DNA from: Pseudobdellovibrionaceae bacterium
Lineage (GTDB): Bacteria; Bdellovibrionota; Bdellovibrionia; Bdellovibrionales; Bdellovibrionaceae
Length of the DNA: 64,000 nucleotides
Assembly (NCBI GenBank): GCA_947449255.1
Contig: CANFQX010000007.1
Coordinates: 1-64,000 of the forward strand
Direction of reading: 5' to 3'
The stretch's first letter is position 1. Each line of letters starts with the position of its first letter. Under the pieces are notes generated by a model. That model made no database searches. It was given only the letters and a program-made list of their open reading frames with translations, and was not told the origin of the DNA. Below are positions 44,202 to 52,282 of this stretch, in pieces. Position numbers and translations under genes: made by a program.

Positions 44202-44366
44202 TTAAATTATGTTTTCTCTTGGTTCGTTATTATTGTTTCGTTCCTCTGGAATGTCAGTCAAGGTGGCTTCGGTCAAAAGGAGAACCCCTGCAACGGCAAG
44301 TGTATTTACACCGTGAAGTATTTTTTCTCGTGCAGCAGTTTTAAAAAGGATTTGTTTGTGCGCCAT
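44202..44366 (-). CDS. Mini-GroEL: GroEL N- and C-termini joined in frame
   Basis: 54 codons from the ATG at 44366 to the TAA at 44202-44204. Residues 1-24 (MAHKQILFKTAAREKILHGV, then NTLA) align with the GroEL N-terminus (E. coli MAAKDVKF..ARVKMLRGVNVLA). Residues 25-41 (AVAGVLLLTEATLTDIP, counting from A24) align without gaps to the GroEL C-terminal SVAGLMITTECMVTDLP. An acidic/Asn tail follows. About 480 codons of GroEL between them are missing, yet the frame, start and stop are kept. No clear ribosome-binding site is visible. It is either a deleted groEL copy that stayed open by chance or a small protein derived from GroEL. It lies 16 bases upstream of the metallothionein-like gene. Confidence 0.7.
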   Translation of the reverse strand: MAHKQILFKTAAREKILHGVNTLAVAGVLLLTEATLTDIPEERNNNNEPRENII

Positions 44367-44570
44367 GGGTTGAATTTAAGGTGAATTGCAATTATTGCCT
44401 AATTACTTAATTGAAAAAAAAGAACAAAATGTTAGATCTCATGCCTTTCCGGCGGGGGCGATTTTTCCATTCAGAATAAATATTTTGAATGTGAATTTAA
44501 GTTTTATTCCCGGCAAATCTGCCATTATAAAAGTACCAAATTGAAATATGTAACATAATATTTATTGATA

Positions 44571-44587
44571 AAGACCAACTTTGGTCC
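44571..44587. promoter_or_regulatory. Dyad upstream of flagellin 1 (variant, 6-base spacer)
   Basis: GACCAA-CT-TTGGTC is a perfect inverted repeat of six bases each side, related to the dyads at 44672 and beyond. It lies about 110 bases upstream of the predicted sigma-28 promoter. Confidence 0.4.
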
Positions 44588-44670
44588 AGTTCCACCCAGA
44601 CCTTTTAGAAAAAAATTTGAAATTTTTTTTTTAATGTTTTCAATAACTAAGAAGTTTTTTTTAAAAAAAC

Positions 44671-44705
44671 TAGACCAAAGTCTAAAGTTTTCTAGACCTT
44701 GGTCC
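44671..44705. promoter_or_regulatory. Paired RGAC-N4-GTCY dyads over the flagellin 1 promoter
   Basis: TAGACCAAAGTCTA at 44671-44684 and TAGACCTTGGTCC at 44693-44705 share the half-sites RGAC and GTCY with four bases between. Their centres are 22 bases apart, two helical turns. The first overlaps the -35 element and the second fills the spacer of the sigma-28 promoter, so a bound protein would block or modulate polymerase. Confidence 0.55.
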
Positions 44706-44710
44706 GATAC
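44683..44710 (+). promoter_or_regulatory. Sigma-28 (FliA) promoter for flagellin 1
   Basis: TAAAGTTT, a 12-base spacer, then TCCGATAC, against the consensus TAAAGTTT-N11-GCCGATAA. The -35 is exact; the spacer is one longer. Transcription from here would give a leader of about 325 bases before the flagellin start at 45044. Confidence 0.7.
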
Positions 44711-45043
44711 ATACACCGTACACGTTGGTGCAATCCGATCGAGACTCCCCCCTAAATAAATCTAAGAGGGTCTCTCCGAGGACAAGCCTTTTGAAGATGG
44801 TGTCAGTCACCACTGTCTCAAGAGGCCTGCTCCAACCTTTTTTGCAGAATACAAGAGAAGTCCCCACTTCAATTCGAACTGCAAAATTATTTTTAAAATA
44901 TGTTTTGGAACTAAAAATTAAACGTAGGTCTAAGTATGCCGCTGGATTTTAGGAGATTCTGAAGGTAAGTGGTGCGCCTTTGATTCTTGCTGAGTCCATA
45001 ACATAGCTGCGTGCTGGATCTCAAAATCCCAAGGAGGATTCTT
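44711..45043 (+). other. Long flagellin 1 leader with a hairpin
   Basis: No gene is seen here. A hairpin is possible at 44741-44774 (GAGAC-CCC with GGGTCTC, one bulged base). A strong AAGGAGG site at 45031-45037 precedes the flagellin ATG by six bases. Such a long leader suggests post-transcriptional control. Confidence 0.45.
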
Positions 45044-45871
45044 ATGGGCTTAAGAATTGCGACCAATATTGCTTCCATTGCAGCGCAACGAGTGTTGTCG
45101 GTGCAGCAGAAAAGAACAGCGCATTCCGCGCAGGCATTGGCTTCAGGCAGCAGGATAGTCAATGCCGCAGATGATGCGGCAGGATTGGCTATCTCAGAGA
45201 ATTTCAAAGGGCAGTTGAAGGGAATATCGCAGGCTAGAAATAATGCCAGCAATGCCATTTCTTTTGCTCAAGTCGGAGAGGGTGGTTTGACGGAGATTTC
45301 AAATATCTTAGTCCGCCTCAGAGAATTAGGTGTGCAGGCTTCTTCAGATACAATCGGAGATACAGAAAGAGGATTTCTAAATAAGGAATCTCAGCAGCTT
45401 TTGCAAGAAGCAGATCGTATCGCCAAGACGACTACATTCGGGACACGGAAATTGTTAGACGGCTCAGGAGGAGAACTGCAATTTCAGGTTGGAATCAATG
45501 CCGGTGACGAGAACGTTATTAAATTTTCATTTGATGCAGATGCCTCAGCAGGAAATTTAGGTATTAAAAGTATTTCAATGCAAGACAGGTCTGATGCGAG
45601 GGACTCTTTAAAAACTGTTGATGAAGCCTTAGAGAAGGTCAGTGGGATGCGAGCCGGATTTGGCGCTACGCAATCTCGCTTGGAGTCGACGGTAAGCAAC
45701 TTAGATGTCTCCTACGAAAATCTATCTGCTGCCAATTCTCGAATTCGGGACACAGATATTGCCAAGGAGACGGCAGAAATGGCGTCAGGAAATATTCTGC
45801 AGAATACAGCCGTGTCGGTTTTGTCACAAGCAAATCAATTGCCGAATATAGCTTTGAAATTGGTTGGTTGA
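45044..45871 (+). CDS. Flagellin (copy 1)
   Basis: 275 residues from the ATG at 45044. N-terminal D0/D1 has LRIATNIASIAAQRVLSVQQ, then ASGSRIVNAADDAAGLAISE. The C-terminal has YENLSAANSRIRDTDIAKETAEM and SVLSQANQLPNIALKLVG. The central variable domain is minimal, as in short flagellins. It is exported by the flagellar type III system and polymerises into filament. It has its own sigma-28 promoter and terminator. It is clearly diverged from copy 2, with Ile/Ala replacing the common NVSALNAQR start. Confidence 0.95.
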   Translation: MGLRIATNIASIAAQRVLSVQQKRTAHSAQALASGSRIVNAADDAAGLAISENFKGQLKGISQARNNASNAISFAQVGEGGLTEISNILVRLRELGVQASSDTIGDTERGFLNKESQQLLQEADRIAKTTTFGTRKLLDGSGGELQFQVGINAGDENVIKFSFDADASAGNLGIKSISMQDRSDARDSLKTVDEALEKVSGMRAGFGATQSRLESTVSNLDVSYENLSAANSRIRDTDIAKETAEMASGNILQNTAVSVLSQANQLPNIALKLVG

Positions 45872-45987
45872 TTTATATTTTTTGAAATATTAATTGAATA
45901 ACAAAGTGATGTCTTCGAGGGGGTCTTTTGGGAGAGAGCCCTCTTCAGTGAGCAGTTGCCCACACAAACTGTTCACGTTTAAGCCCA

Positions 45988-46021
45988 CCCCAGAAGGGCC
46001 ATTGCCTTCTGGGGATTTTTT
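45988..46021 (+). terminator. Terminator after flagellin 1
   Basis: CCCCAGAAGG / CCTTCTGGGG, a 10-bp perfect GC-rich stem, 7-base loop, then ATTTTTT. It is a classic intrinsic terminator about 115 bases after the flagellin stop. Confidence 0.95.
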
Positions 46022-46302
46022 AGGGCGGTGTGGTTTTTTACAAGCGAGTTCACCAAAGGCCAGGCGTTAGTTTGTCTGGCTATCATTCACAAAATTCATA
46101 ATCAGTCCTTGGGAATCCTTTGCAAACAGAGTTATTCCAAAAAACCAAATCATTAAGATCAATAATATTATGCCCTCTTTTAGTCTGACGGAACTTGGTC
46201 GAGGCCTGGACTTAGGTCCTGAAAATCCCTAGAAATTGGTATTGAACTCAAGACTTTGGTCCTGTTTTCCTTGGACTAAGGTCTAGTTCTGCAGGACGAG
46301 AC
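46022..46302 (+). promoter_or_regulatory. Three dyads upstream of flagellin 2
   Basis: This stretch has no gene. It holds RGAC-N4-GTCY dyads at 46208-46219 (GGACTTAGGTCC), 46251-46262 (AGACTTTGGTCC) and 46273-46284 (GGACTAAGGTCT). The last two are 22 bases apart, the same spacing as at flagellin 1. A weaker copy (AGACTAAAGCCT) overlaps the -35 element. Confidence 0.55.
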
Positions 46303-46329
46303 TAAAGCCTTTCAAGACCTCGCCGATGG
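46303..46329 (+). promoter_or_regulatory. Sigma-28 (FliA) promoter for flagellin 2
   Basis: TAAAGCCT, exactly 11 bases, then GCCGATGG, an excellent match to the flagellar sigma-28 consensus. The leader to the ATG at 46505 is about 170 bases. Confidence 0.85.
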
Positions 46330-46504
46330 GTAAGTCAGAAGCAACGATGAAACAAAGTCGAAAGCGCTTGAGAAACTCTGAAGGTGTGACTGCCTAAAGA
46401 GAATCGCTCGCAGGGTGCCAAGACTAAAGTGAAGTCGCAACGTGTACAAAAACTGACGAGCCCTAAGTAGGTATAAGGGTCGTCGAATTTAATGGGGGCC
46501 CAAA

Positions 46505-47338
46505 ATGGGAATGAGAATTTCGACAAACGTATCTGCACTGAACGCGCAAAGAACTATGTCACAATCACAACGTGCAATCGGAAAATCCATGGAGCAATTG
46601 GCTTCAGGTTCACGAATCAATAAAGCTGCAGATGATGCTGCTGGTTTGGCAATCAGTGAGGGATTAAAATCACAAACAAGATCACTCACAGTGGCTCAAA
46701 GAAATGCGAATGATGGTATTTCAATGGTGCAAACAGCTGAGGGTGGCTTGAATGAGATTTCAAACATCTTAACTCGTATGAGAGAGCTTGGAGTGCAAGC
46801 TTCATCTGACACTATGGGAAATACTGAGAGAGGTTTCCTCGATAAAGAGGTACAACAGTTGAAAGCAGAGTCGCAACGAATAACACAATCAACTAAATTC
46901 GGTGATAAAAAACTGATTGATGGTTCTGGCGATAAGTTTGACTTCCAAGTAGGCATCAATAATGACTCTGAAGGCGATAGAATTACTTATAACGCATCCG
47001 AAACTGATGCTTCAATTGATAATCTTGGCATCGCGGGTTTTGATTTCGGCTCTAAAGAGGGTGCTCAAAGTGCTCTTAAGAAAGTCGACGAAGCACAAAC
47101 TCGTGTGAATGGCTTTCGAGCTGGTCTTGGAGCTCTTCAAAATCGCTTAACATCGACTGTAGATAACTTAGGTGTTCAAAACGAAAATCTGTCAGCTGCA
47201 AATTCACGAATTCGTGACACAGATGTAGCAACTGCATCTGCTGAACAGGCAAGAAACACCGTGTTGTTACAAACAAACACTAGCGTCTTAGCTCAGGCAA
47301 ATCAAATGCCACAAGCAGCCCTTAAATTAATTGGTTAA
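46505..47338 (+). CDS. Flagellin (copy 2)
   Basis: 277 residues. The N-terminus is MGMRISTNVSALNAQRTMSQSQR with LASGSRINKAADDAAGLAISEG. The C-terminus is NENLSAANSRIRDTDVATASAEQAR and TSVLAQANQMPQAALKLIG. The variable domain is short. It is the more canonical of the two flagellins and is likely abundant, given the strong sigma-28 promoter. Differing cores and separate promoters suggest different places or times in the filament. Confidence 0.95.
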   Translation: MGMRISTNVSALNAQRTMSQSQRAIGKSMEQLASGSRINKAADDAAGLAISEGLKSQTRSLTVAQRNANDGISMVQTAEGGLNEISNILTRMRELGVQASSDTMGNTERGFLDKEVQQLKAESQRITQSTKFGDKKLIDGSGDKFDFQVGINNDSEGDRITYNASETDASIDNLGIAGFDFGSKEGAQSALKKVDEAQTRVNGFRAGLGALQNRLTSTVDNLGVQNENLSAANSRIRDTDVATASAEQARNTVLLQTNTSVLAQANQMPQAALKLIG

Positions 47339-47352
47339 TAATTCGAGTTTGA

Positions 47353-47415
47353 ACTGAGAAGATGCCTCCGTGTCTTCTCAGTACCAACCTACCCAGGAAG
47401 TGAGAGCTTCCTGGG
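47353..47415 (+). terminator. Two tandem hairpins after flagellin 2
   Basis: ACTGAGAAGA/TCTTCTCAGT (47353-47382) and CCCAGGAAG/CTTCCTGGG (47392-47415). Neither has a long T-run. They may end or stabilise the flagellin message. Confidence 0.5.
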
Positions 47416-47441
47416 GTACTTGGAAATCTCATTTTGCTCCA

Positions 47442-47453
47442 GGACCAAGGTCT
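47442..47453. promoter_or_regulatory. RGAC-N4-GTCY dyad upstream of flaG
   Basis: GGACCAAGGTCT, the same dyad as at the flagellin promoters, 65 bases before the flaG reading frame. Confidence 0.45.
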
Positions 47454-47517
47454 GGGGTAAAATCATTTAGATAATTGTTTTGTTCATATTTAATACATCC
47501 ACTAAAGCTATTTTAAA

Positions 47518-47919
47518 GTGCAGCCGAAAAGTATTCCATCTATGAATATAAAAGGCTTAATTCCAAATATTCAAATCCAAGAAGTGAGAACGGTTGATCG
47601 CATCGGCAGAGCGATTCAGTCCGATTCGGCTCATGACCGTGATGGAAATGGACAAGAATCCTACAATCAACGAAACAAAGATCAGAAAGATCCAATGACC
47701 CAGGAGCAATTAGAAAATGCCATCGAGCATTTAATGTCGCTTCCGTCTTTTAAAGAGCATCGCTGGGTCGCTGAATTACTGACAGAAAAAGATGGTCTCC
47801 GCTTTGTACTGGTCAAAGACAATCTAGGAAATATCATTCGAAAAATTCCAGAACTTGAACTGTGGACCTTACCCAATGATGACAGCCCTAGAGGCCAGCT
47901 TTTAAAGCGTTCAGCATAA
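47518..47919 (+). CDS. flaG: FlaG-family flagellar protein
   Basis: 133 residues from a GTG; an ATG at 47542 is a possible start and neither has a clear ribosome site. The C-terminal half has VLVKDNLGNIIRKIPELELW-like text (here RFVLVKDNLGNIIRKIPE), the FlaG signature. The N-terminal half is polar. FlaG affects filament length. It lies between flagellin 2 and fliD, the usual place. Confidence 0.8.
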   Translation: MQPKSIPSMNIKGLIPNIQIQEVRTVDRIGRAIQSDSAHDRDGNGQESYNQRNKDQKDPMTQEQLENAIEHLMSLPSFKEHRWVAELLTEKDGLRFVLVKDNLGNIIRKIPELELWTLPNDDSPRGQLLKRSA

Positions 47920-48119
47920 ATTTCTTTAAATATATCGGTCACCTAAAAAAATTTTCCTATCCTAAGGTCAGTCCTGATCGATTGAAGTCAAAATTCTATT
48001 AACTCAAATCTATTTAATTGATCATTGGGTTGCAATAAATTGATTTTTTCAAACTCAGGCCCTTTGATGTGACAATTTATTGGCTCACTGTTGCTGTCTA
48101 AATTTGAGACGATAATCTC

Positions 48120-49487
48120 ATGACAGGCATACGAATTTCGGGGATGGCCTCCGGTTTACCACCAAACATAGTTGATCAGCTGATGGATGCTGAGCGTATC
48201 CCTGTGAAACAAATGGAAAACAAAAGAACTGAAAAAGAAGATCGGATGAAGCTTGTCTCAGATCTTGAGTCCAAGATCACTGATATTTCTAAAAATCTTG
48301 GCGAGCTGACAAACACCCGCGGATTCTCTGATAAAAAATTTATATCTACAGATAATACCGTGATTGATGGTCAGATTGATCCGGTAGCCTCCGTGCCCGG
48401 GGAGTATTCAATTGAAGTGGTGCAATTAGCTGAAAAACCCTCAGCGATTTCCAACGGGTTTCCTGACAAAGATGTAACGCAAATTGGTGTTGGATATATA
48501 AAATTTGATACCCCAGAAGGCACCAAGGAAGTTTATATTAGCGGGAAGACATCAACGCTTGCTGGTGTTGCGGCCCAAATAAATAACTCTAATGTCGGTT
48601 TAAAGGCTCAAATTCTAGAAGATCATAAGGACACAGAAAATCCTTTTAAACTTCTGGTGTCGGGTATGGCAACTGGTGACGATAAGCAAGTCGCATTCCC
48701 CAAAATATATTTGTTAGATGGCGATCAGGATATGGTGTTTGAGCAATCACGGAAGGCAAAAAACGCGATCGTAAAAGTTGATGGTTTTGAAGTTGAGTTG
48801 CCTGAAAATAAATCAACGGACTTATTGCCGGGTGTCACTCTCGATCTTAAATCAGCAGCGCCAGGTAAAGCTATTCATCTCACTGTAAAAGAAAATTTAG
48901 AAGTGATCAGTGGTAAAGTAAAAAACTTTGTTGACGCCTACAATGCTGTTTTCGCATTTATCCAAAAGCAGCATCAGCTCCAGCCGGGAGCAAAAGGTGG
49001 AAATCCTCAAATGGGCCCGCTGGGTGGGGACAGCTTACTAAGATCTATTGAGAGCAGCCTTAGAAATACCATTTTGTCACCCGTCAATGGTGTAGAAAGC
49101 CCAGTCACACGAGTGAGTGAATTGGGAATTGAATTTAATAGAAATGGAGCCCTCGAGTTTAATCAAGATAAGTTTAATAAGACTTTAAATGCCAACCCTA
49201 AAGGTGTGGCTGCCTTTTTTCGAGGGGATGGATTAAAGACGGGCTTTGTTTCGAGTGTAAAGACGATGATAAGTAATTTTACCAACGGAATTTTTGGGGG
49301 AATTGCGAATCGAAAAAAAGGTCTTGAATCTCAAATTAAGCAAATCAATTCGCGCATAGAAACAAAAGAGAAGCAGCTAGAGCGTAAGGAGGAGAGTTTG
49401 CGAACAAAGTTTGCAAACCTCGAACAAAAAATGTCTGGTTTACAAAGCCAGCAGGCTAGTTTCTCGGCTATGAGTAAGCAAGGGTAA
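48120..49487 (+). CDS. fliD: Flagellar cap protein FliD
   Basis: 455 residues. N-terminal IRISGMASGLPPNIVDQLMDAERIPVKQME is the FliD_N signature. The middle has VEVVQLAEKPSAIS-type strands (here IEVVQLAEKPSAI). The C-terminus is a long coiled coil (ESQIKQINSRIETKEKQLERKEESLR) ending FSAMSKQG. It caps the filament and directs flagellin folding. It is followed by fliS, as expected. Confidence 0.95.
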   Translation: MTGIRISGMASGLPPNIVDQLMDAERIPVKQMENKRTEKEDRMKLVSDLESKITDISKNLGELTNTRGFSDKKFISTDNTVIDGQIDPVASVPGEYSIEVVQLAEKPSAISNGFPDKDVTQIGVGYIKFDTPEGTKEVYISGKTSTLAGVAAQINNSNVGLKAQILEDHKDTENPFKLLVSGMATGDDKQVAFPKIYLLDGDQDMVFEQSRKAKNAIVKVDGFEVELPENKSTDLLPGVTLDLKSAAPGKAIHLTVKENLEVISGKVKNFVDAYNAVFAFIQKQHQLQPGAKGGNPQMGPLGGDSLLRSIESSLRNTILSPVNGVESPVTRVSELGIEFNRNGALEFNQDKFNKTLNANPKGVAAFFRGDGLKTGFVSSVKTMISNFTNGIFGGIANRKKGLESQIKQINSRIETKEKQLERKEESLRTKFANLEQKMSGLQSQQASFSAMSKQG

Positions 49488-49538
49488 ATAACTTAACTTT
49501 AAATATATTTTAAAAAACAAAGAGTGGATGGGAGTTTT

Positions 49539-49946
49539 ATGAGTAAGAATGTGTACCAGAAATATAAGCAAACATCTGTGCAGAGTGCCAGCCGTGAAAA
49601 GATATTGTTGATGCTCTATGAAGGCGCAATTAAATTTACCAAGCTTGCTATCAAAGCGACTCAGGAAAAAAAGATTGCTGATCGGGGAATAAATATTGGT
49701 CGCGCTTTTGATATAGTTATGGAGCTCAACAATACCCTTGATCATAAGATCGGCGGTGAAATTGCATCGCAACTGGAGCAACTCTATATGTTCATGATGG
49801 AACAATACACAAAAGCCAATATCCATGCGGATGAAGGACCACTTCAAACCAATCTTAAGCTTTTGCAGACACTCTATGATGGATGGGTTCAGGCCGTCGA
49901 AAAACTAAAAAAAGATTCCAACGACACAGAAGTGAAGGCGGGTTGA
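49539..49946 (+). CDS. fliS: Flagellin export chaperone FliS
   Basis: 135 residues from the ATG at 49539, with GGGAG upstream; a start at 49524 is less well placed. YQKYKQTSVQSASREKILLMLYEGAIKF is the FliS signature, and ADRGINIGRAFDIVMELNNTLD follows. It binds flagellin C-termini before export. The next gene begins five bases later. Confidence 0.95.
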   Translation: MSKNVYQKYKQTSVQSASREKILLMLYEGAIKFTKLAIKATQEKKIADRGINIGRAFDIVMELNNTLDHKIGGEIASQLEQLYMFMMEQYTKANIHADEGPLQTNLKLLQTLYDGWVQAVEKLKKDSNDTEVKAG

Positions 49947-49950
49947 GCGC

Positions 49951-50412
49951 ATGAAGAAAGATTTGACAAGAATAATATCTTTACTGAATGAAAAAAATCA
50001 TTACTTGGACAAGTTTAACTCGATAAATTTGGCTGAGATCAAAAATTTTAATCAAGGTCAATTTGACAATTTAGAAGAGTTTTACCATTCAAGAGAGAGC
50101 ATTCTCGATATTTTAAAATACATCGATAGTGAATTAGAGAAGGCTTACCTTGAGTCTGATTCAGGTCGTGCTCCAGATGAAGTTGGAAACTCAGTGCCGG
50201 ATAGCCTTGAGCTTATGAAAGTGCAAAAAGCTTTTGCGATTAAAGATTCTTTTGTAGATAGAATTATAGGCCAGGATATACAAATTCTTGCTTCTATTGA
50301 ATCGGCTAAGAACTCTATCCTTAAAGAAATGCAAGAAACTAAAAAAAATCGCAAGGGTCTTGGCGGCTATAAAGTTAATACATTTACAAAAAGGCTAGAC
50401 GAAGAGGTCTAG
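49951..50412 (+). CDS. FlgN/FliT-like helical flagellar chaperone candidate
   Basis: 153 residues, wholly helical by composition, with LLNEKNHYLDKFNSINLAEI at the start and a basic C-terminal tail (KNRKGLGGYKVNTFTKRLDEE). Size, fold type and position after fliS fit FliT or FlgN chaperones, which bind cap or hook-associated proteins. There is no diagnostic motif, so this rests on context. Confidence 0.5.
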   Translation: MKKDLTRIISLLNEKNHYLDKFNSINLAEIKNFNQGQFDNLEEFYHSRESILDILKYIDSELEKAYLESDSGRAPDEVGNSVPDSLELMKVQKAFAIKDSFVDRIIGQDIQILASIESAKNSILKEMQETKKNRKGLGGYKVNTFTKRLDEEV

Positions 50413-50566
50413 GAAATATTTTCCGACAAATTCCTGACGCCATAGTGCCTGAAAGAGTCAAAAGATTATACGGCATTGGCGTCAGACTCAATAAAACAGA
50501 ATAAGGACACTTGGCATCTCAGTTGCTCCTAACATTTTCATCATCTCAATAGAGGAGATTTTGAAA

Positions 50567-51652
50567 ATGCTAGAAAATTTTAATTCTAAAAATGATGTTG
50601 AAGTTGGCCAGAATTGTTTATCACAATTGGTGCCCGTTTTTCCTGTTGCTGATAATTATGCAGAAGTGCATGAAAGTCTTTCACCCAAAATCTATCTCGA
50701 TAAGACAGAAGCCATAAAAGATTTTGATCAAGAGTGTAAGACAGATGAATCAAAACATGAAATCGATAAAAAAATATCTAAATATTTGAATAATGCTCAG
50801 ATTCTAATAAAGCATAAAGATTACAATTTAGCATTAAACTTACTGCGAGAAGCTTGCAACAGGAATTCCTACCATCCTCAGACGCTGAAGCTTCTTGCCA
50901 AATGCCTAGATGAGACCGCGAAGACCCAGGAGGCGATAATTGCCTATAAAGCACTAGTTAAGGTCGATTATGGATTTGAAAGTTTAGTTGGATTTGGCAA
51001 CGCACTTTACAAAGTAGGTCAAGATCAAGACGCTTTAGAAAAGTACTTTGAGGCCCTGGCGAGTCTCACGCAAGAACATTCAGACCTTTTTGAAATATAT
51101 AAAAATATGGGAAATATTTATGTTCGAAAAGGCGATTTTGAGGCCGCTGAAGAATACTATAATAAAGCCTACACCCTAAATAATCATTCAGATGTTTTGC
51201 TGATAAATTTTGGAACTCTCGAAGTTCAAAGAAATGATTTTGAAAAGGCCCTTTACTGTTTTAGAAAGGCTGTGGAAATCAATCCAGAGAGCGACAAAGC
51301 TTGGGTTGGATTAGCCATGGTTCATAGTCAATTGAGTGATACTGAATTGGCTTGGGCAAACCTAGAAACTGCACTAGAAATAAATCCTAAGAACAGGACC
51401 GCGGTTCACCTGGCCGCCAATTGGGGACACAGAGATCAGCGATTAGACAAAGCCATATCAGCACTTGTGAACCTTTTGGGCACTGTTGAAGTTGATGAAG
51501 ATATGTCCTTGGTTCTTATAAATCTCTTTTGTATGTCGGGCAAATATGATTTTGCAGAGTTAGAAATTGAACGTGTACTGGCATGGAATCCTGACCAGAA
51601 AGAAGTGAAAGATCTACAAAGAAAATTAATTAAAATGCGAAAGAGGGGGTGA
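50567..51652 (+). CDS. TPR-repeat protein of the filament-glycosylation block
   Basis: 361 residues from the ATG at 50567, nine bases after GAGGAG. At least five TPR units are seen from about residue 75 to 310, for example LIKHKDYNLALNLLREACNRNSYHP, NMGNIYVRKGDFEAAEEYYNKAY and NFEKALYCFRKAVEINPES-type units. TPR proteins beside flagellin glycosyltransferases often bind substrates or act with them. It is the first gene of a run of closely spaced genes up to 58145. Confidence 0.75.
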   Translation: MLENFNSKNDVEVGQNCLSQLVPVFPVADNYAEVHESLSPKIYLDKTEAIKDFDQECKTDESKHEIDKKISKYLNNAQILIKHKDYNLALNLLREACNRNSYHPQTLKLLAKCLDETAKTQEAIIAYKALVKVDYGFESLVGFGNALYKVGQDQDALEKYFEALASLTQEHSDLFEIYKNMGNIYVRKGDFEAAEEYYNKAYTLNNHSDVLLINFGTLEVQRNDFEKALYCFRKAVEINPESDKAWVGLAMVHSQLSDTELAWANLETALEINPKNRTAVHLAANWGHRDQRLDKAISALVNLLGTVEVDEDMSLVLINLFCMSGKYDFAELEIERVLAWNPDQKEVKDLQRKLIKMRKRG

Positions 51653-51654
51653 AT

Positions 51655-52281
51655 ATGGCCATGATCACATTTTCAGAAAATCATAATGACTTTAAATTTA
51701 TGGCTTTCGAAGAAGGAAGATCTCTAGCGTCTGTCAAAAATCCTCAAGAGGAAGCCTTGAAGTGGGTTTACTCCCTGGGTGCATTTCCCGCAAATCATGT
51801 TGTCATCATTGGTTTGGGCTCCGGATATCATATTTCGGCCTTAGTTGACCTTGAACCTGGAATTAAAGTGACAGTTGTTGACTCGAGAGAGTCTTTGGTA
51901 CCAGTTTTTAGAGCTCAGTTTCCGGAATTAAAAGATAAAGTAAATATATTGATGGCTTCTAATGTGAAGGATTTAATGTCCTCACAATTATACCATGAAA
52001 TCATTGAGGATCGAGCCTTTGTCATTTCGTTTAGAGAAAGTTGGGGTCAACAAATTCCTTTGTTTTCAGAGTTTTTCGCGCATCTTACTGGGCGTACCGT
52101 TGAGTCTGTGAAATATCATTTAGCTGAAATTGGAATTAATATAAAGGCGCTCTTTGTTCCTCCACAAATAGGAAGCCGCCAACTTTGGTCAATCAAGGAT
52201 GTTCTTCCCGTCGTGGAAGCGTCGGTCATATCAGAAGACAAGAAGCAAATGTTTCGCGTTCTTGGGGAACTGGTGAAATAA
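51655..52281 (+). CDS. Rossmann-fold protein, Maf/MptE N-terminal-like
   Basis: 208 residues from the ATG at 51655 (a GTG at 51649 is in frame), with AGAGGGGG upstream. The motif VVIIGLGSGYHISALVDLEPG followed by VTVVDSRESLVPVFR resembles the N-terminal region of Maf motility-associated glycosyltransferases (GLGLGYH). The central catalytic domain of full Maf proteins is missing. It sits two bases before a GT9 gene, so it may be a split or reduced Maf helper. Confidence 0.5.
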   Translation: MAMITFSENHNDFKFMAFEEGRSLASVKNPQEEALKWVYSLGAFPANHVVIIGLGSGYHISALVDLEPGIKVTVVDSRESLVPVFRAQFPELKDKVNILMASNVKDLMSSQLYHEIIEDRAFVISFRESWGQQIPLFSEFFAHLTGRTVESVKYHLAEIGINIKALFVPPQIGSRQLWSIKDVLPVVEASVISEDKKQMFRVLGELVK

Positions 52282-52282
52282 T

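Noticed and set aside
44525-44759. Short ORFs on both strands in the flagellin 1 upstream region
   Set aside because: They coincide with the dyads and the sigma-28 promoter; poly-Phe/Lys text from A/T runs.
49440-49847. 135-codon minus-strand ORF opposite fliS
   Set aside because: Antisense to a certain gene, low protein-like quality.
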